Below are positions 54,329 to 63,274 of a stretch of DNA of 64,000 nucleotides, piece by piece; the first letter of the stretch is position 1; every line of letters starts with the position of its first letter. The position numbers were made by a program, and so were the translations under genes. The DNA lies in NCBI GenBank assembly GCA_965603075.1, contig CBFDBO010000007.1, positions 1 to 64,000 on the forward strand. Reading direction: 5' to 3'. The notes below the pieces were generated by a model, which was not told the DNA's origin, did no database searches, and saw only the letters and a program-made list of their open reading frames with translations. The stretch is from JABJOR01 sp965603075 (GTDB taxonomy: Bacteria > Pseudomonadota > Alphaproteobacteria > Rhodospirillales > Casp-alpha2).

Positions 54329-55935
54329 TATTTCAACCAGTCATCATCTTCCTGTACCAAAATTACAGTAGGTCCCTTATAGATAAGCGCTTCTTGCAAA
54401 GTGTCTTCCAGTTCTTTTGTGCTGTTTACTTTTATACCGGGACATCCAAATGCATCTGCTAGTTTTAGAAAATCAGGATTGCGTTGGTTAACCCCAATTT
54501 GGGGAATGCCACGGATGTCCATAATGTCCCGGATCATTGCTAGGGCGCTGTTGTCCCATAGGATAATGGGGATGGATAATTCTTCTTCAACGGCGGTGGC
54601 GAGTTCCGGCATGGTAAACATAAAGCCTCCGTCCCCGACCATGGCAATCACCGGACGATCCGGGAAGGCGACTTTGGCACCGATCGCGTCGGGAAGGGCG
54701 CATCCGAGGGTGGCAAACCCCGCGGGATAAAACCACGTACGGGGTTGATAAATCGGCATGGCGGGGGAGCCCGTATAAACAACCTGACAGATATCACCCA
54801 TCATAATTGTATCATCGGGTAATACTTTGCGTAATGAATTGATAACGGTGATGTGTTGGTTTTCAACAAGCGTGTAGTCTTTCTTTTGTTGTGCTTTAAC
54901 ACTTTGAATTTCAGCAACTGTACCGTGACCGGTCCCATTGAACCCCCGTGCATTCAATTCCCTGTAGATACCCTCGACACCTTCACGGGCGTTGCCCAAT
55001 AATGCAATACCGGCTGGATAGAGATCATTAAACCGGGCGGGGTCAATATCAATTTTAATCATCTTACCATTAATAGGCAGCTTATCGATAAAGCTATCGG
55101 ATTCCGCTATTTCACACCCGATGGATAAGATTACATCGGCTTTGCTCATATAATCCTGTACGGCGGGGGAAATGAAACTGCCGCTAAGGCTTAGGGGGTT
55201 AGCGTCGGAAACAACACCTTTGCCCGCGTTGGATGCGATCACACCAGCATCGAGCAGTTCGGCCAATTGGGTGACACATTCGCCGGCGTCAGACGCACCA
55301 CCACCGACCAATATTAACGGACGAACGGCCGTACTGAGCATCTGGGCTGCATCCTTCATGGATTGCCGTGCGGGGGTCGGGCGGGTCGGTATGGTTTGAG
55401 GGTTCCAAGGCGCACTGACGGGCATGCGTAAGACATCAATGGGGATAGAGATATGAACCGGGCGGGGGCGGGCGGAATGGAATATGGCAAAGGCACGCGC
55501 AACAAGCTCTGGAATTTCTTCCGGCTTATAAACCATGACACTGAGTTCCGTCAGACTGGCGGTGATGGCTTGTTGGTCCTTGGTATCATGCAGACAGCTC
55601 CACCCTTTACCTTGCGAGGCTGTGTCATTAGCGCTGGAGATCACCAACATGGGCACAGAATCAGCGTAAGCCTGGCCCATGGCAGTGGACGCATTGGTGA
55701 CACCGGGTCCGCTGATGATTGTACACACTCCTGGTCTGCCCGTGGCGCGTCCGAAGCCATCGGCCATAAACCCGGCACCAGATTCATTACGGGCCAGTAC
55801 ATGACGGATATTGCTGGTGGCAATGCCGCGATATAGCTCAAGGTTATGATCGCCCGGAATGCCAAAGACAATATCAACGCCATAATCTTTCAATAACGCC
55901 ATAATTGCTTCACCGCAGGTTCGTGTCTCTGTCAT
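54328..55935 (-). CDS. Thiamine-diphosphate-dependent decarboxylase/acetolactate synthase-like enzyme
   Basis: A 535-residue enzyme of the acetolactate synthase/benzoylformate decarboxylase superfamily. The N-terminal FGIPGDHNLELYRGI and catalytic glutamate in ARNESGAGFMADGFGRATG resemble AruI-type 5-guanidino-2-oxopentanoate decarboxylases; the cofactor motif starts MVGDGGFMFTMPEL and ends WDNSALAM. ATG 55935 has AAGGA 6-7 bases upstream. A palindrome identical to the mttB operator lies 42 bp before the start. It probably decarboxylates a 2-oxo acid made by the divergent aminotransferase. Confidence 0.8.
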   Translation of the reverse strand: MTETRTCGEAIMALLKDYGVDIVFGIPGDHNLELYRGIATSNIRHVLARNESGAGFMADGFGRATGRPGVCTIISGPGVTNASTAMGQAYADSVPMLVISSANDTASQGKGWSCLHDTKDQQAITASLTELSVMVYKPEEIPELVARAFAIFHSARPRPVHISIPIDVLRMPVSAPWNPQTIPTRPTPARQSMKDAAQMLSTAVRPLILVGGGASDAGECVTQLAELLDAGVIASNAGKGVVSDANPLSLSGSFISPAVQDYMSKADVILSIGCEIAESDSFIDKLPINGKMIKIDIDPARFNDLYPAGIALLGNAREGVEGIYRELNARGFNGTGHGTVAEIQSVKAQQKKDYTLVENQHITVINSLRKVLPDDTIMMGDICQVVYTGSPAMPIYQPRTWFYPAGFATLGCALPDAIGAKVAFPDRPVIAMVGDGGFMFTMPELATAVEEELSIPIILWDNSALAMIRDIMDIRGIPQIGVNQRNPDFLKLADAFGCPGIKVNSTKELEDTLQEALIYKGPTVILVQEDDDWLK

Positions 55936-55976
55936 AAGATATCCTTTAATCAAAGGTGTATATTCCGGTTGATTCA

Positions 55977-55992
55977 ATCTGTGATCACAGAT
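55977..55992. promoter_or_regulatory. GntR operator candidate between the divergent TPP-enzyme and aminotransferase genes
   Basis: ATCTGTGATCACAGAT, identical to the site before mttB; the match extends one further base (A) on one side. It lies 42 bp before the decarboxylase start and 67 bp before the aminotransferase start, well placed to control both. Confidence 0.75.
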
Positions 55993-56058
55993 AAGACTAT
56001 CTACTAGATAACAGGGGTTTGTCACCCATAATTTTTAAATTCGCTAGAGGGAGATAAA

Positions 56059-57147
56059 ATGACAGTCTCTGCACAGCCGGGATTAGACGCAATAGACTAT
56101 TACATGGTCGGTATTTCGACATTACCGGGCTTTGATACCCCTATAAAACTGTCATCCAACGAATCCCCCTTGGGTATGAGCCTTGCTGCTATTGAAGCAG
56201 CGCGCAAAGCCGTTGAAAATAGCCATCGTTATCCGGAGGTTGATACAGAGCATTTGGGTAAAGCTCTTGGTGAGCGCTTTAATCTGGATGACAATCGGAT
56301 GGTTTTTGGTCCCGGATCGGATGAATTATTAGGGCGGATCATTAATGCTTACGCAGGGCCCGGGGACGAGGTTATCCATTCCAAAAACGCTTATATGCAG
56401 TTTCCCATTTACGCCAAGATTGCCGGAGCAATACCGGTGGCTGTCGACGATGATGATTTCCGGTATTCAGTCGATGCCATTTTGGGGGCGGTAAATTCCA
56501 GCACCAAAATTGTATTGCTTGCTAACCCGGACAATCCATCCGGCAGTTATTTAACAGGCGCGGAAATGCGTGAAATCCATGCCGGGTTGTCCGGTAATGT
56601 GCTGTTGATAATTGATGCGGCTTATGAAGAATTTGCCTTAGCGGAAGATTATGAAACCGGGACAAACTTGGTTCATGAATTCGACAATGTGATTGTCACA
56701 CGAACATTTTCCAAATTTTTTGGCATGGCAGGTTTGCGTTTAGGGTGGTGTTATTGCCCCTTAAATGTCGCCGATACCTTAACCAAAATTGGGCCATCCT
56801 TTCCGGTTAATGTGGTTGCCCAAGAAGCGGGGCTGGCATCGGTACTCGACCTTGATCACATGCAAGTGGTTCTTGACCATAATGTCCTGTGGATCGAAAA
56901 ATTTCGTTCAGCGTGTCACCTTATGGGGTTGAAAGCCTATCCCAGCCAAACCAATTTTGTGCTGGTTCAATTCCCACAAAGCTGCGGCGTAACGCCTGTG
57001 CAAATGAATGATCACCTAAACGCAAATGGCATTATCCCCCGCCAATTTGCGGTACGGGGGTTTGAAGACAAGCTGCGTTTTACCATGGGGTTAGAATGGG
57101 AAATGGTGAAAACTATAGAAATTATGAAGCAGCTTTTTAATCCTTAA
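56059..57147 (+). CDS. HisC-like aminotransferase (class I/II fold)
   Basis: A 362-residue PLP enzyme of the histidinol-phosphate aminotransferase family. Key segments are KLSSNESPLG near residue 31, NPDNPSGSYL, IDAAYEEFA and the PLP lysine in TRTFSKFFGMAGLRLGW. GGGAG lies before the ATG. HisC-like enzymes outside his operons often transaminate aromatic or other amino acids. Divergent from the decarboxylase-like gene with a shared operator, so transamination then decarboxylation of the same amino acid is likely. Its end overlaps the convergent formamidase gene by 11 bp. Confidence 0.87.
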   Translation: MTVSAQPGLDAIDYYMVGISTLPGFDTPIKLSSNESPLGMSLAAIEAARKAVENSHRYPEVDTEHLGKALGERFNLDDNRMVFGPGSDELLGRIINAYAGPGDEVIHSKNAYMQFPIYAKIAGAIPVAVDDDDFRYSVDAILGAVNSSTKIVLLANPDNPSGSYLTGAEMREIHAGLSGNVLLIIDAAYEEFALAEDYETGTNLVHEFDNVIVTRTFSKFFGMAGLRLGWCYCPLNVADTLTKIGPSFPVNVVAQEAGLASVLDLDHMQVVLDHNVLWIEKFRSACHLMGLKAYPSQTNFVLVQFPQSCGVTPVQMNDHLNANGIIPRQFAVRGFEDKLRFTMGLEWEMVKTIEIMKQLFNP

Positions 57148-57961
57148 GCAGCGTCTTTAACAAATCGTGCTCAACATCCATCAATCCATCAACGATGTTA
57201 AAGTGATGTTTGCTTGGCTCGACCACGGCGTTTATGGGAAAGCTGTAACCTGACCAAATATTGGCCAGCAAGGCGTTTTGCCGAACAAATTCTGGACGCT
57301 CGTCTGCCCCCACCCAACAGGTAAAGTTTACGTGCACATCATTTGCGGGAAGCAATAATGCGGGGCTCTCGCTGATGGCTGTCGCCATATCCAATTTCAG
57401 GATGCCATTCATTTCTGTATGGAGCAGGGGACGTAAATCATGAACCCCGGAAATTGAAATAACGTTGCCTAGACGGTTCAGTATGGATTTACTTAAAGGG
57501 GTTGATTGCGACACCATGCGACTGACCAAATGCCCCCCGGCAGAATGCCCACAGATATGAACCGGACCATCGACAATACTTGCTGCGTGCTCAATGGCTT
57601 TGGCGATTTCCTGCACGATATCAGGAATGCTCCCATAAGGACAAAGCGTGTAAGACGGTATTGCAACAGCGTAGCCCGACTTAACACCGCCTTCGGCCAA
57701 ATGGGACCAACTGGATTTATCAAAATTCAACCAATAGCCACCGTGGATAAAAACAACCAGTCCTTTAGGGGTGTCCGCTGGAGCGAATAAATCGAAGCGG
57801 TGTCGTTCGCTGGTCCCATAGGGAATATCAAGGGTTGATTGAGTGGTGCTCCTGAAATTGGTTGCCAATTCAGTCCATCTCTCAGGATACAATTCCGAAC
57901 CCGCTACATAGGGGCCGTTGGCATAATCGTCATCGCGTGATTGTGTATTGGGGGTTTCCAT
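57137..57961 (-). CDS. Kynurenine formamidase-like alpha/beta hydrolase
   Basis: A 274-residue alpha/beta hydrolase. HGGYW (residues 73-77) is the oxyanion motif of arylformamidases of the eukaryote-like type, and the nucleophile Ser140 is in CGHSAGGHL. It would hydrolyse N-formylkynurenine to kynurenine. The start at 57961 is chosen because the open frame upstream overlaps the divergent kynureninase promoter. Adjacency to kynureninase strongly supports the role; a generic carboxylesterase is the alternative. Confidence 0.82.
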   Translation of the reverse strand: METPNTQSRDDDYANGPYVAGSELYPERWTELATNFRSTTQSTLDIPYGTSERHRFDLFAPADTPKGLVVFIHGGYWLNFDKSSWSHLAEGGVKSGYAVAIPSYTLCPYGSIPDIVQEIAKAIEHAASIVDGPVHICGHSAGGHLVSRMVSQSTPLSKSILNRLGNVISISGVHDLRPLLHTEMNGILKLDMATAISESPALLLPANDVHVNFTCWVGADERPEFVRQNALLANIWSGYSFPINAVVEPSKHHFNIVDGLMDVEHDLLKTLLKD

Positions 57962-58010
57962 AAATGATCCTGATGTGTAAGTGTTAGGGAACAAATTTAT
58001 AGGAAAATTC

Positions 58011-59222
58011 ATGACTGACAACACCCTAAAGTTCATTCCCAAAAGAGATCAATTCCAATTGCCCGAAGGCATCATCTATTTAGATGGTAATTCGCTTGGC
58101 CCCTTGCCAACAGTTTGCATTGAACGTGTTGCCACCACCGTCACGAATGAATGGGGTGATATGTTGATCGGGGGGTGGAATAAAGCGGGCTGGATGGACT
58201 TGCCGGAACGTACCGGCAATCAAGTTGCTAAATTAATCGGTGCCCCTGCTGGTTCCGTCGTTTGCGCTGATACCACATCGATTAATGTGTTTAAGGTTCT
58301 ATCATCTGCACTCGCCCTAAACCCGTCGCGTAAAGTTGTGTTGTCCGATACGGGAAATTTCCCTTCTGATCTTTATATTGCCCAAGGGTTATTATCTGGT
58401 TTGGGGGAGGGCTACACCCTTAAAACCACCGCTCCGGAGGATGTTGAAGCAGCCCTTGATGACAGTGTTGCAGTGCTTATGTTGACCGAAATTGATTATC
58501 GCACCGGGCGAAAACACGATATGGCGCACCTGACCAAGATCGCGCAGGAAAAAGGCATTCTGACCATTTGGGATTTATGTCATTCAGCGGGGGCATTTCC
58601 GGTGGACTTAACCGGCGCCAATGCGGATTTCGCCATTGGGTGTGGTTATAAGTATCTAAATGGTGGCCCCGGCGCGCCCGCGTTCTTGTATGTTCACCCC
58701 CGCCACGGGGAAAACATTAAACCATTATTATCGGGTTGGCTGGGCCATGAAGCACCTTTTGCATTCGATTTGGACTACCGCCCGGATAAAGGTATAGGTC
58801 GTATGCGGGTTGGCACACCCTCCGTTATGGCCATGAGCGCATTAGAAGCCGCCCTTACCCTTTGGGACGATGTGGATATGGAGGCGCTTGCGGCCCAATC
58901 ACGGGTTTTAAGTGATCTGTTTATTAATGAGGTTGAAACCCGGTGTGAAGGCTTCGGCATTGAACTGGCAAGTCCCAGAGACGCCCACGCGCGCGGATCG
59001 CAAGTATCTTTCCATCACGCGGAAGGATACGCTGTTATGCAGGCCTTAATATCAAAAGGCGTAATCGGGGATTTCCGGGCGCCGGATATCATTCGTTTTG
59101 GCTTTACGCCGCTCTATTTGACCACCGGTGACATCATTAATGCGGCCACAATATTGAGTGATATATTGCAAAACCGCCTTTGGGATACTCCCCAATTCAA
59201 GACAAAAAGTAAAGTTACCTAG
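58011..59222 (+). CDS. kynU: Kynureninase
   Basis: A 403-residue PLP enzyme splitting kynurenine into anthranilate and alanine. Recognised by IIYLDGNSLGPLP, the WDLCHSAGAFPVDL strand and the PLP lysine Lys214 in GCGYKYLNGGPGAPAF. AGGA lies 6 bases before ATG 58011. It is divergent from the formamidase gene and followed by a Liv-type importer. No tryptophan dioxygenase is within the window; it may lie beyond the end. Confidence 0.94.
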   Translation: MTDNTLKFIPKRDQFQLPEGIIYLDGNSLGPLPTVCIERVATTVTNEWGDMLIGGWNKAGWMDLPERTGNQVAKLIGAPAGSVVCADTTSINVFKVLSSALALNPSRKVVLSDTGNFPSDLYIAQGLLSGLGEGYTLKTTAPEDVEAALDDSVAVLMLTEIDYRTGRKHDMAHLTKIAQEKGILTIWDLCHSAGAFPVDLTGANADFAIGCGYKYLNGGPGAPAFLYVHPRHGENIKPLLSGWLGHEAPFAFDLDYRPDKGIGRMRVGTPSVMAMSALEAALTLWDDVDMEALAAQSRVLSDLFINEVETRCEGFGIELASPRDAHARGSQVSFHHAEGYAVMQALISKGVIGDFRAPDIIRFGFTPLYLTTGDIINAATILSDILQNRLWDTPQFKTKSKVT

Positions 59223-59340
59223 AAATTTGAGCAAATAGGGCGCTTTTCTTTCGCTTTTGTTTGAAAATAAGCTGTCCTCGGGTTACTAAAATGCTCACGC
59301 GTTATTGTTTTTACCCGATCAGTTGGAAGAAATCGGTTTT

Positions 59341-60126
59341 ATGATTGAAGTCGAAGAAGTCGCCAAACACTTTGGCGGTATTAAAGCCGTAGATGGTGCA
59401 AACCTTCGGGTTGATAGTGGATCAATCACCGGGCTGATCGGTCCCAATGGGGCGGGGAAGACAACGCTGTTTAATTTAGTAGCGGGCGCTTTTCCGCCAT
59501 CAGCGGGACGCATTGTACTGGATGGTGAAGATGTCACGGGCCTCAAATCTCATCAATTGTTTGATAAAGGGCTGCTCAGAACTTTTCAGATTGCCCATGA
59601 ATTTCCGACCCTGACGGTGCGTGAGAATTTGATGATGGTTCCCGATAAACAAACCGGCGAGCAGTTGATGAATACATGGTTCCGACGCAGCAGTGTCGCC
59701 ATGCAAGAAAAAGCCGTTCGCCAAAAGGCCGACGATGTTATCGACTTTCTTAACCTGACCCACATTGCTGACGAACAGGCCGGAAATTTATCGGGCGGAC
59801 AAAAGAAGTTATTGGAACTTGGACGCACCATGATGGTGGAGGCCAAGGTTGTCTTGCTTGATGAGGTTGGGGCAGGTGTGAACCGTACGCTGCTCAATGA
59901 TATCGGCGATGCGATTATAAGATTAAATAAAGAGTTCAATTATACCTTCTGCATGATTGAACATGACATGGATTTTATTTCCAAGTTGTGTGACCCGGTC
60001 ATCGTCATGGCGGAAGGCAGCGTCCTTGCCCAAGGAACCGCCCAAGAAATCAAATCAAATGAGGCCGTTATTGAAGCTTATTTAGGCACAGGGCTTAAAA
60101 ATAAACCCACAACAGGTGCGCCGTGA
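59341..60126 (+). CDS. livG: Liv-type amino acid ABC transporter ATPase (LivG-like)
   Basis: A 261-residue ATPase. Walker A is GPNGAGKTTL, the Q-loop lies in RTFQIAHEFPTLTV, the signature is LSGGQKKLLELG and Walker B is VVLLDEVGAGVN (the usual DEP here is DEV). LivG length. ATG 59341 is preferred; the frame is open 12 codons further. The gene opens the operon livG-F-H-M-K and its stop overlaps livF. Its position next to kynU suggests uptake of tryptophan, kynurenine or a relative. Confidence 0.88.
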   Translation: MIEVEEVAKHFGGIKAVDGANLRVDSGSITGLIGPNGAGKTTLFNLVAGAFPPSAGRIVLDGEDVTGLKSHQLFDKGLLRTFQIAHEFPTLTVRENLMMVPDKQTGEQLMNTWFRRSSVAMQEKAVRQKADDVIDFLNLTHIADEQAGNLSGGQKKLLELGRTMMVEAKVVLLDEVGAGVNRTLLNDIGDAIIRLNKEFNYTFCMIEHDMDFISKLCDPVIVMAEGSVLAQGTAQEIKSNEAVIEAYLGTGLKNKPTTGAP

Positions 60127-60827
60127 GCTTTCTCTCTGGGACCAATATGCGCGGCGGATATGGTGGCGCTGATATTTTGCATGGCTGTACGATCGCCGTA
60201 AACAAAAGCGAGATCGCGGTTATTTTAGGCCCCAATGGGGCCGGGAAATCAACCGCCATGAAAGCATTGTTTGGCATGCTGGATTTACACGAAGGTACCG
60301 TGATGCTAGGGGATACCGATATTACGGCGCTTTCACCACAAGACCGTGTACAACTGGGCATGGCGTTTGTACCGCAAACCAGTAATGTATTTACAACCAT
60401 GACAGTTGAAGAAAACCTAGAAATGGGTGCGTATCTTCGGGAAGACGATTTCAGCCAGACCATGGAACATGTGTTTGAGCTGTTCCCGGTTTTGGCTGAA
60501 AAACGTGCGCAGCCAGCCGGAGAGTTATCCGGCGGACAACGCCAACAAGTCGCCGTTGGTCGAGCCCTTATGACCCAACCCAAGGTTCTGATGTTGGACG
60601 AGCCTACCGCTGGGGTTTCCCCCATTGTAATGGATGAGCTATTTGATCGTATTATCGAGGTCAAAAAAACCGGCATCGCAATTTTAATGGTTGAGCAAAA
60701 TGCCCGCCAAGCCTTGAACATTGCCGATATTGGTTATGTTCTGGTCACCGGGGAAAACAGACATACCGACACCGGGGAAGCGTTGCTCGCTAGCCCCGAA
60801 GTCCGTCAATCGTTTATGGGTGGGTGA
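60123..60827 (+). CDS. livF: Liv-type amino acid ABC transporter ATPase (LivF-like)
   Basis: A 234-residue ATPase. Walker A is GPNGAGKST, the signature LSGGQRQQVAVGRAL and Walker B VLMLDEPTAGVSP. GTG 60123 overlaps the livG stop as GTGA, with AGG 6-7 bases before. It pairs with LivG to form the ATPase heterodimer. Length normal. Confidence 0.9.
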   Translation: MSFLSGTNMRGGYGGADILHGCTIAVNKSEIAVILGPNGAGKSTAMKALFGMLDLHEGTVMLGDTDITALSPQDRVQLGMAFVPQTSNVFTTMTVEENLEMGAYLREDDFSQTMEHVFELFPVLAEKRAQPAGELSGGQRQQVAVGRALMTQPKVLMLDEPTAGVSPIVMDELFDRIIEVKKTGIAILMVEQNARQALNIADIGYVLVTGENRHTDTGEALLASPEVRQSFMGG

Positions 60828-60830
60828 TCG

Positions 60831-61844
60831 ATGACAGATTTATTAAACACCATTGTATTGATTTCAAACTACGTGCTTATTCCTGGTCTGGCGTACGGTT
60901 CACAATTGGCCCTAGGGGCGCTTGGTGTGACGCTGATCTATAGCATTCTGCGATTTGCTAATTTTGCCCACGCCGACATGATGGCCTTTGGTACCATGGT
61001 AACGGTACTTGGAACGTGGTGGTTGCAATCCATGGGGGTTAGCTTCGGACCGTTGCCGACGGCTTTACTGGCTTTGCCAATTGGAATTGCGGCAGCCATT
61101 GCCATGTCGCTGTTTATCGATAAATCGGTCTATAAATTTTACCGCAAAAAACGTAGCTCTCCGGCAATCTTTATTATTGCGTCTACGGGGGTGATGTTTT
61201 TACTCAACGGTGTGGTTCGTTTTATTATCGGCCCCAATGATCAACGATTTGCCGATGGCGAACGGTATATAATCAAAGCACGCGCCTTTAAGAAAATGAC
61301 GGGTTTAAACGAAGGGCTTGGTATTAAGGTATCTCAAGGGCTGACCGTTGTTATTGCTATTATGTTGGTTGTTGCGCTGTTTTGGTTTTTACAGAAAACC
61401 CGTACGGGTAAAGCCATGCGGGCCTATTCTGATAATGAGGATCTTGCATTGTTATCGGGTATTAACCCTGAACGGGTTGTCATGGTGACATGGATTATAA
61501 CAGCAATCCTCGCGACAATCGCGGGAACGTTATATGGTTTGGATAAAAGTTTTAAGCCCTTTACCTATTTCCAATTGCTGTTGCCGTTTTTTGCTGCAGC
61601 CATCGTCGGGGGAATTGGAAATCCAGTGGGGGCCATTGTCGGAGGTTTTGTTATTGCTTTTTCCGAAGTAACAATTACCTACGCCTATAAAAAATTCTTC
61701 ACTTATCTTTTACCCGAGAGCATGGCGCCGGACGGCTTGATACAATTATTATCTACGGATTATAAATTTGCTGTGTCTTTTATTATTTTGGTGATCGTTT
61801 TACTGATTAAACCCACCGGATTGATGCGGGGTAAAGTGTTATGA
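60831..61844 (+). CDS. livH: Liv-type amino acid ABC permease (LivH-like)
   Basis: A 337-residue polytopic permease (BPD_transp_2). LALGALGVTLIYSILRFANF is the family N-terminal signature, and GGIGNPVGAIVGGFVIAFSE the C-terminal one; about eight helices. It starts 3 bp after livF, and livM overlaps its stop by ATGA. Confidence 0.9.
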   Translation: MTDLLNTIVLISNYVLIPGLAYGSQLALGALGVTLIYSILRFANFAHADMMAFGTMVTVLGTWWLQSMGVSFGPLPTALLALPIGIAAAIAMSLFIDKSVYKFYRKKRSSPAIFIIASTGVMFLLNGVVRFIIGPNDQRFADGERYIIKARAFKKMTGLNEGLGIKVSQGLTVVIAIMLVVALFWFLQKTRTGKAMRAYSDNEDLALLSGINPERVVMVTWIITAILATIAGTLYGLDKSFKPFTYFQLLLPFFAAAIVGGIGNPVGAIVGGFVIAFSEVTITYAYKKFFTYLLPESMAPDGLIQLLSTDYKFAVSFIILVIVLLIKPTGLMRGKVL

Positions 61845-63211
61845 ATAATTCACGCCGTGCCTTCTTCTCCTTCGCCATTATGGCATGTCTCTTCTTATTG
61901 GTTGGCACCTTGCAATCGTGGTCGCTGGCCTTGGCGATTTTCAACCTATGCCTGATATCATCAATTATGGCCTTGGGGGTTAATATCCAATGGGGCTACG
62001 CTGGGTTGTTTAATGTGGGGACCATGGGGTTTGCTGCCCTTGGTGGGGTCGCCGCAGTTTTGGTCTCAAAAAGTCCCGTCCCCGAAGCATGGGCCGCTGG
62101 TGGCAGTAATCTATTCTATTCCATATTGGTTGCCATTGTTGTTATTGTTTTGGTGATCGTGATTTTTAGAAAAATGGACAAAGGCCCTGTTCGAGCGTTG
62201 GCCTTGACCCCGATAATTATTATTGGCTATTTCATATTCCGGTATTTCTTTGATGGGGCTTCCCATGATATTGAAGCCGTAAACCCAGCCGTCACGGGTT
62301 ATCTTGGTGGGTTGGGCATGCCGATCTTATTTTCGTGGATCGTTGGTGGATTTTTTGCGGCGGGTGCAGCGTGGATGGTGGGCAAAATTGCGCTGGGATT
62401 GCGCTCTGATTATCTGGCCATTGCCACATTGGGAATTTCAGAAATCATTATTGCAATCTTGAAGAATGAAGATTGGCTGACGCGTGGCGTAAAAAACGTA
62501 TCCGGATTACCAAGACCCGTACCCTACGAAGTGGATTTGCAAAAAACCGATTGGTTTATATCCATGATCGAAAGTTTGTATTCAGGAACACTGTCGGTAT
62601 TAAGCGGTGATGAACGTGCCGCAAAATTGACCTCGCTTGTCATTGATGCGTCGAGCATTTATGTCAAGTTGTGTTATTCGGGACTGTTTATCTGCGTCTT
62701 GTTGATTATTTTGTACCTTAGCATTCAAGCCTTAAACTCGCCATGGGGGCGGATGATGCGTGCTATTCGTGATAACGAAACCGCCGCCGGCGCCATGGGT
62801 AAAAATGTCACCAAACGCCACTTACAGGTTTTTATTATCGGTTCTGCCGTGGTTGGGATTGCGGGGGCTATGTTGACCACGCTAGACGGACAGCTAACAC
62901 CGGGGACCTATAACCCCCTTCGTTTCACTTTTTTAATATGGGTGATGGTCATTGTCGGTGGTTCGGGTAATAATCTAGGGTCTGTTTTGGGGGGATTCAT
63001 AATATGGTTTGTCTGGATTGAAGCCGAGCCCGTTGGTGTATGGTTTATTGATACCATAACAAGCTGGTTGGACGACGGTAATCCTGTCAGACTACATTTA
63101 ATGGAATCTGCCCAACATATGAGATTATTTACGATGGGGTTGGTACTTTTGCTTGTAATGCGCTTTAATTCTGGTGGGATATTACCTGAAGTAACAAAAA
63201 GAGGAAAATGA
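61841..63211 (+). CDS. livM: Liv-type amino acid ABC permease (LivM-like)
   Basis: A 456-residue permease, longer than the usual 320-430 because of an insertion of about 80 residues with two extra hydrophobic helices (about 85-165) between the first helices and the conserved core. The core has LGLRSDYLAIATLGISEI, SPWGRMMRAIRDNETAAGAMG and VIVGGSGNNLGSVLGG. ATG 61841 overlaps livH by four bases. Confidence 0.88.
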   Translation: MNNSRRAFFSFAIMACLFLLVGTLQSWSLALAIFNLCLISSIMALGVNIQWGYAGLFNVGTMGFAALGGVAAVLVSKSPVPEAWAAGGSNLFYSILVAIVVIVLVIVIFRKMDKGPVRALALTPIIIIGYFIFRYFFDGASHDIEAVNPAVTGYLGGLGMPILFSWIVGGFFAAGAAWMVGKIALGLRSDYLAIATLGISEIIIAILKNEDWLTRGVKNVSGLPRPVPYEVDLQKTDWFISMIESLYSGTLSVLSGDERAAKLTSLVIDASSIYVKLCYSGLFICVLLIILYLSIQALNSPWGRMMRAIRDNETAAGAMGKNVTKRHLQVFIIGSAVVGIAGAMLTTLDGQLTPGTYNPLRFTFLIWVMVIVGGSGNNLGSVLGGFIIWFVWIEAEPVGVWFIDTITSWLDDGNPVRLHLMESAQHMRLFTMGLVLLLVMRFNSGGILPEVTKRGK

Positions 63212-63274
63212 TAGGGCATGAAAGCCATATCAACAATAATTTAAAAACTTGAAACTTAAACACGGAGATACAAA

